Shown piece by piece: positions 5,460 to 6,327 of a DNA stretch of 6,327 bases (position 1 is the first letter of the stretch; each line of letters begins with the position of its first letter). The DNA is taken from NCBI GenBank assembly GCA_900557355.1, contig USSR01000413.1, positions 1-6,327 on the forward strand. Reading direction: 5' to 3'. Below the pieces are notes generated by a model. That model saw nothing but the letters and a program-made list of their open reading frames with translations. It had not been told where the DNA came from and ran no database searches. Position numbers and translations under genes: made by a program. This DNA comes from an uncultured Bacteroides sp. GTDB lineage: Bacteria > Bacteroidota > Bacteroidia > Bacteroidales > Bacteroidaceae.

Positions 5460-6277
5460 AATGTTACCCCCCTATAAGCATCCACTGCCTTTTTCACTGA
5501 ACCATGCATTAGCAACAGTGCCTTTGCCTTTCCATAGTCCAATCCCAGTTCTTCTACAATCATGCGGGTACCACGGTCTACCAATTTCTGGTTACTCAGC
5601 TGCATGTTCACCATCTTATTACCTTTTACGCGACCCAGTTGTATCATGACAGAAGTGGTAATCATGTTCAGTATCATTTTCTGTCCCGTACCCGATTTCA
5701 TGCGTGAGCTACCTGTTACGTACTCCGGTCCTACAATCATTTCGATGGGAACATCTGCTTCTGCTGCCATCGGAGAGTCGGGGTTGCTGGTGATGCAGCC
5801 TGTAAGAATGCCGTGTTCGCGTGCTTTCTGCATGGCACCGATAACGTAAGGAGTCGTGCCGGAAGCAGCAATGCCGATGACGGTATCTTTATCCGTAATG
5901 TTACGTTCAACCAACTCTTCCCAACCGCGACGCATATCGTCCTCCGCATTTTCCACCGGATTGCGCAGGGCTGTATCACCACCTGCTATCAGTCCGATGA
6001 CGAGTGTAGGAGGCATACCGAATGTTGGAGGAATTTCCGATGCATCCAGCACACCCAGGCGACCGCTGGTACCTGCTCCCATATAAAAGATGCGTCCGCC
6101 TTGCTTCATGCGTGGAACGATTTGTGTCACCAGTTTCTCAATCTGTGGGATAGCTTTCTGAACAGCCAAAGCCACTTTCTGGTCTTCTGTGTTGATGTCC
6201 TCTAATATTTCGCGGACAGATTTCTTTTCTAAGTCGTTGTAGAGCGAAGGTTGCTCTGATATCTTTACGAATGCCAT
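5456..6277 (-). CDS. murQ: N-acetylmuramic acid 6-phosphate etherase
   Basis: Cytoplasmic peptidoglycan-recycling enzyme that splits the lactyl ether of MurNAc-6-phosphate, giving GlcNAc-6-phosphate and D-lactate. The protein has 273 residues, against 298 in E. coli. It is a SIS-fold protein with GAGTSGR (67-73), LDASEIPPT with Glu81 and AEDD with Glu112. These glutamates correspond to Glu83 and Glu114 of the characterised enzymes, the catalytic acid/base pair. AASGTTPYV (137-145) and GSSRMKSGTGQKM (189-201) complete the sugar-phosphate site. The start at 6277 gives MAFVKISEQPSLYN, as in related Bacteroides proteins; a run of CAT repeats precedes it and there is no Shine-Dalgarno. The downstream hydrolase overlaps its stop by 4 bp. 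No promoter is visible before it within the window, so it is probably inside a longer operon that in other Bacteroidetes also carries a MurNAc kinase and transporter (family knowledge, not seen here). Confidence 0.97.
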   Translation of the reverse strand: MAFVKISEQPSLYNDLEKKSVREILEDINTEDQKVALAVQKAIPQIEKLVTQIVPRMKQGGRIFYMGAGTSGRLGVLDASEIPPTFGMPPTLVIGLIAGGDTALRNPVENAEDDMRRGWEELVERNITDKDTVIGIAASGTTPYVIGAMQKAREHGILTGCITSNPDSPMAAEADVPIEMIVGPEYVTGSSRMKSGTGQKMILNMITTSVMIQLGRVKGNKMVNMQLSNQKLVDRGTRMIVEELGLDYGKAKALLLMHGSVKKAVDAYRGVTL

Positions 6278-6327
6278 GATGATGATGAGATTTATGATTT
6301 ATAATTTATCATTGCTGTCCCATTAAA
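6278..6327 (-). other. murQ upstream spacer, possibly with the last codons of another gene
   Basis: Read on the - strand, the window edge gives TTA ATG GGA CAG CAA TGA ending at 6309, which could be the C-terminus (...LMGQQ) of an upstream gene 31 bp from murQ. The next bases are A+T-rich (ATAAATTATAAATC), followed by tandem CAT units up to the murQ ATG. Too little is present to prove coding; no Bacteroides promoter is recognised. Confidence 0.25.

Noticed and set aside
5813..6205. Antisense 130-residue open frame over murQ
   Set aside because: It is a shadow of the strongly conserved murQ frame; its Cys/His-rich composition is explained by antisense reading.

Overview
The window looks like a chromosomal segment of a Bacteroides or close Bacteroidales relative. 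The evidence is a single-chain (alpha2-type) glycyl-tRNA synthetase, a lipoprotein signal followed directly by acidic residues, a Bacteroides-type promoter (-33 TTG, -7 TAnnTTTG), start codons without Shine-Dalgarno sequences, a DUF4143-type ATPase, and two kinds of 7-bp-period repeats of a style I associate with Bacteroidetes. The species cannot be fixed from the sequence alone.

Layout, left to right. (1) Positions 1-1324, + strand: glycyl-tRNA synthetase, missing its N-terminus at the window edge. (2) 1369-2001, +: an FKBP-type peptidyl-prolyl isomerase lipoprotein, 44 bp behind it and probably co-transcribed. A perfect 15-bp stem at 2025-2065 closes this unit. (3) 2086-2181: a promoter and leader built around a repeated AAAATGTG element with exact 32-bp spacing and an imperfect palindrome. 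(4) 2182-3507, +: a stand-alone ATPase with an N-terminal AAA-type domain and a C-terminal PD-(D/E)XK-like (DUF4143) region. (5) 3508-3566: a short gap between converging genes with a period-7 repeat. (6) 3567-5459, -: a secreted two-domain enzyme, a serine beta-lactamase-fold hydrolase fused to an SGNH (GDSL) esterase, with an in-frame array of 7-bp repeats inside its first domain. (7) 5456-6277, -: MurQ, the N-acetylmuramic acid 6-phosphate etherase, whose stop codon overlaps the hydrolase start (ATGA). Transcription of this pair comes from beyond the right edge.

Working together: glyQS and the isomerase form a housekeeping translation/folding unit. murQ and the secreted hydrolase form a translationally coupled pair that fits peptidoglycan (muropeptide) salvage. 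The hydrolase would trim cell-wall fragments outside the cytoplasm (amide and/or O-acyl bonds), and MurQ would turn imported, phosphorylated MurNAc into GlcNAc-6-phosphate and D-lactate. This parallels the Bacillus subtilis ybbI-ybbC (murQ...amiE) cluster, but the substrate of the hydrolase is inferred. The ATPase between them is an independent gene of unknown role.

Most noteworthy are the 7-bp repeat array inside the hydrolase gene, where losing one unit gives an immediate TGA (a possible on/off switch or a repeat caught inserting into a gene), and the 32-bp-phased repeat/palindrome in the ATPase promoter and leader, probably an operator.
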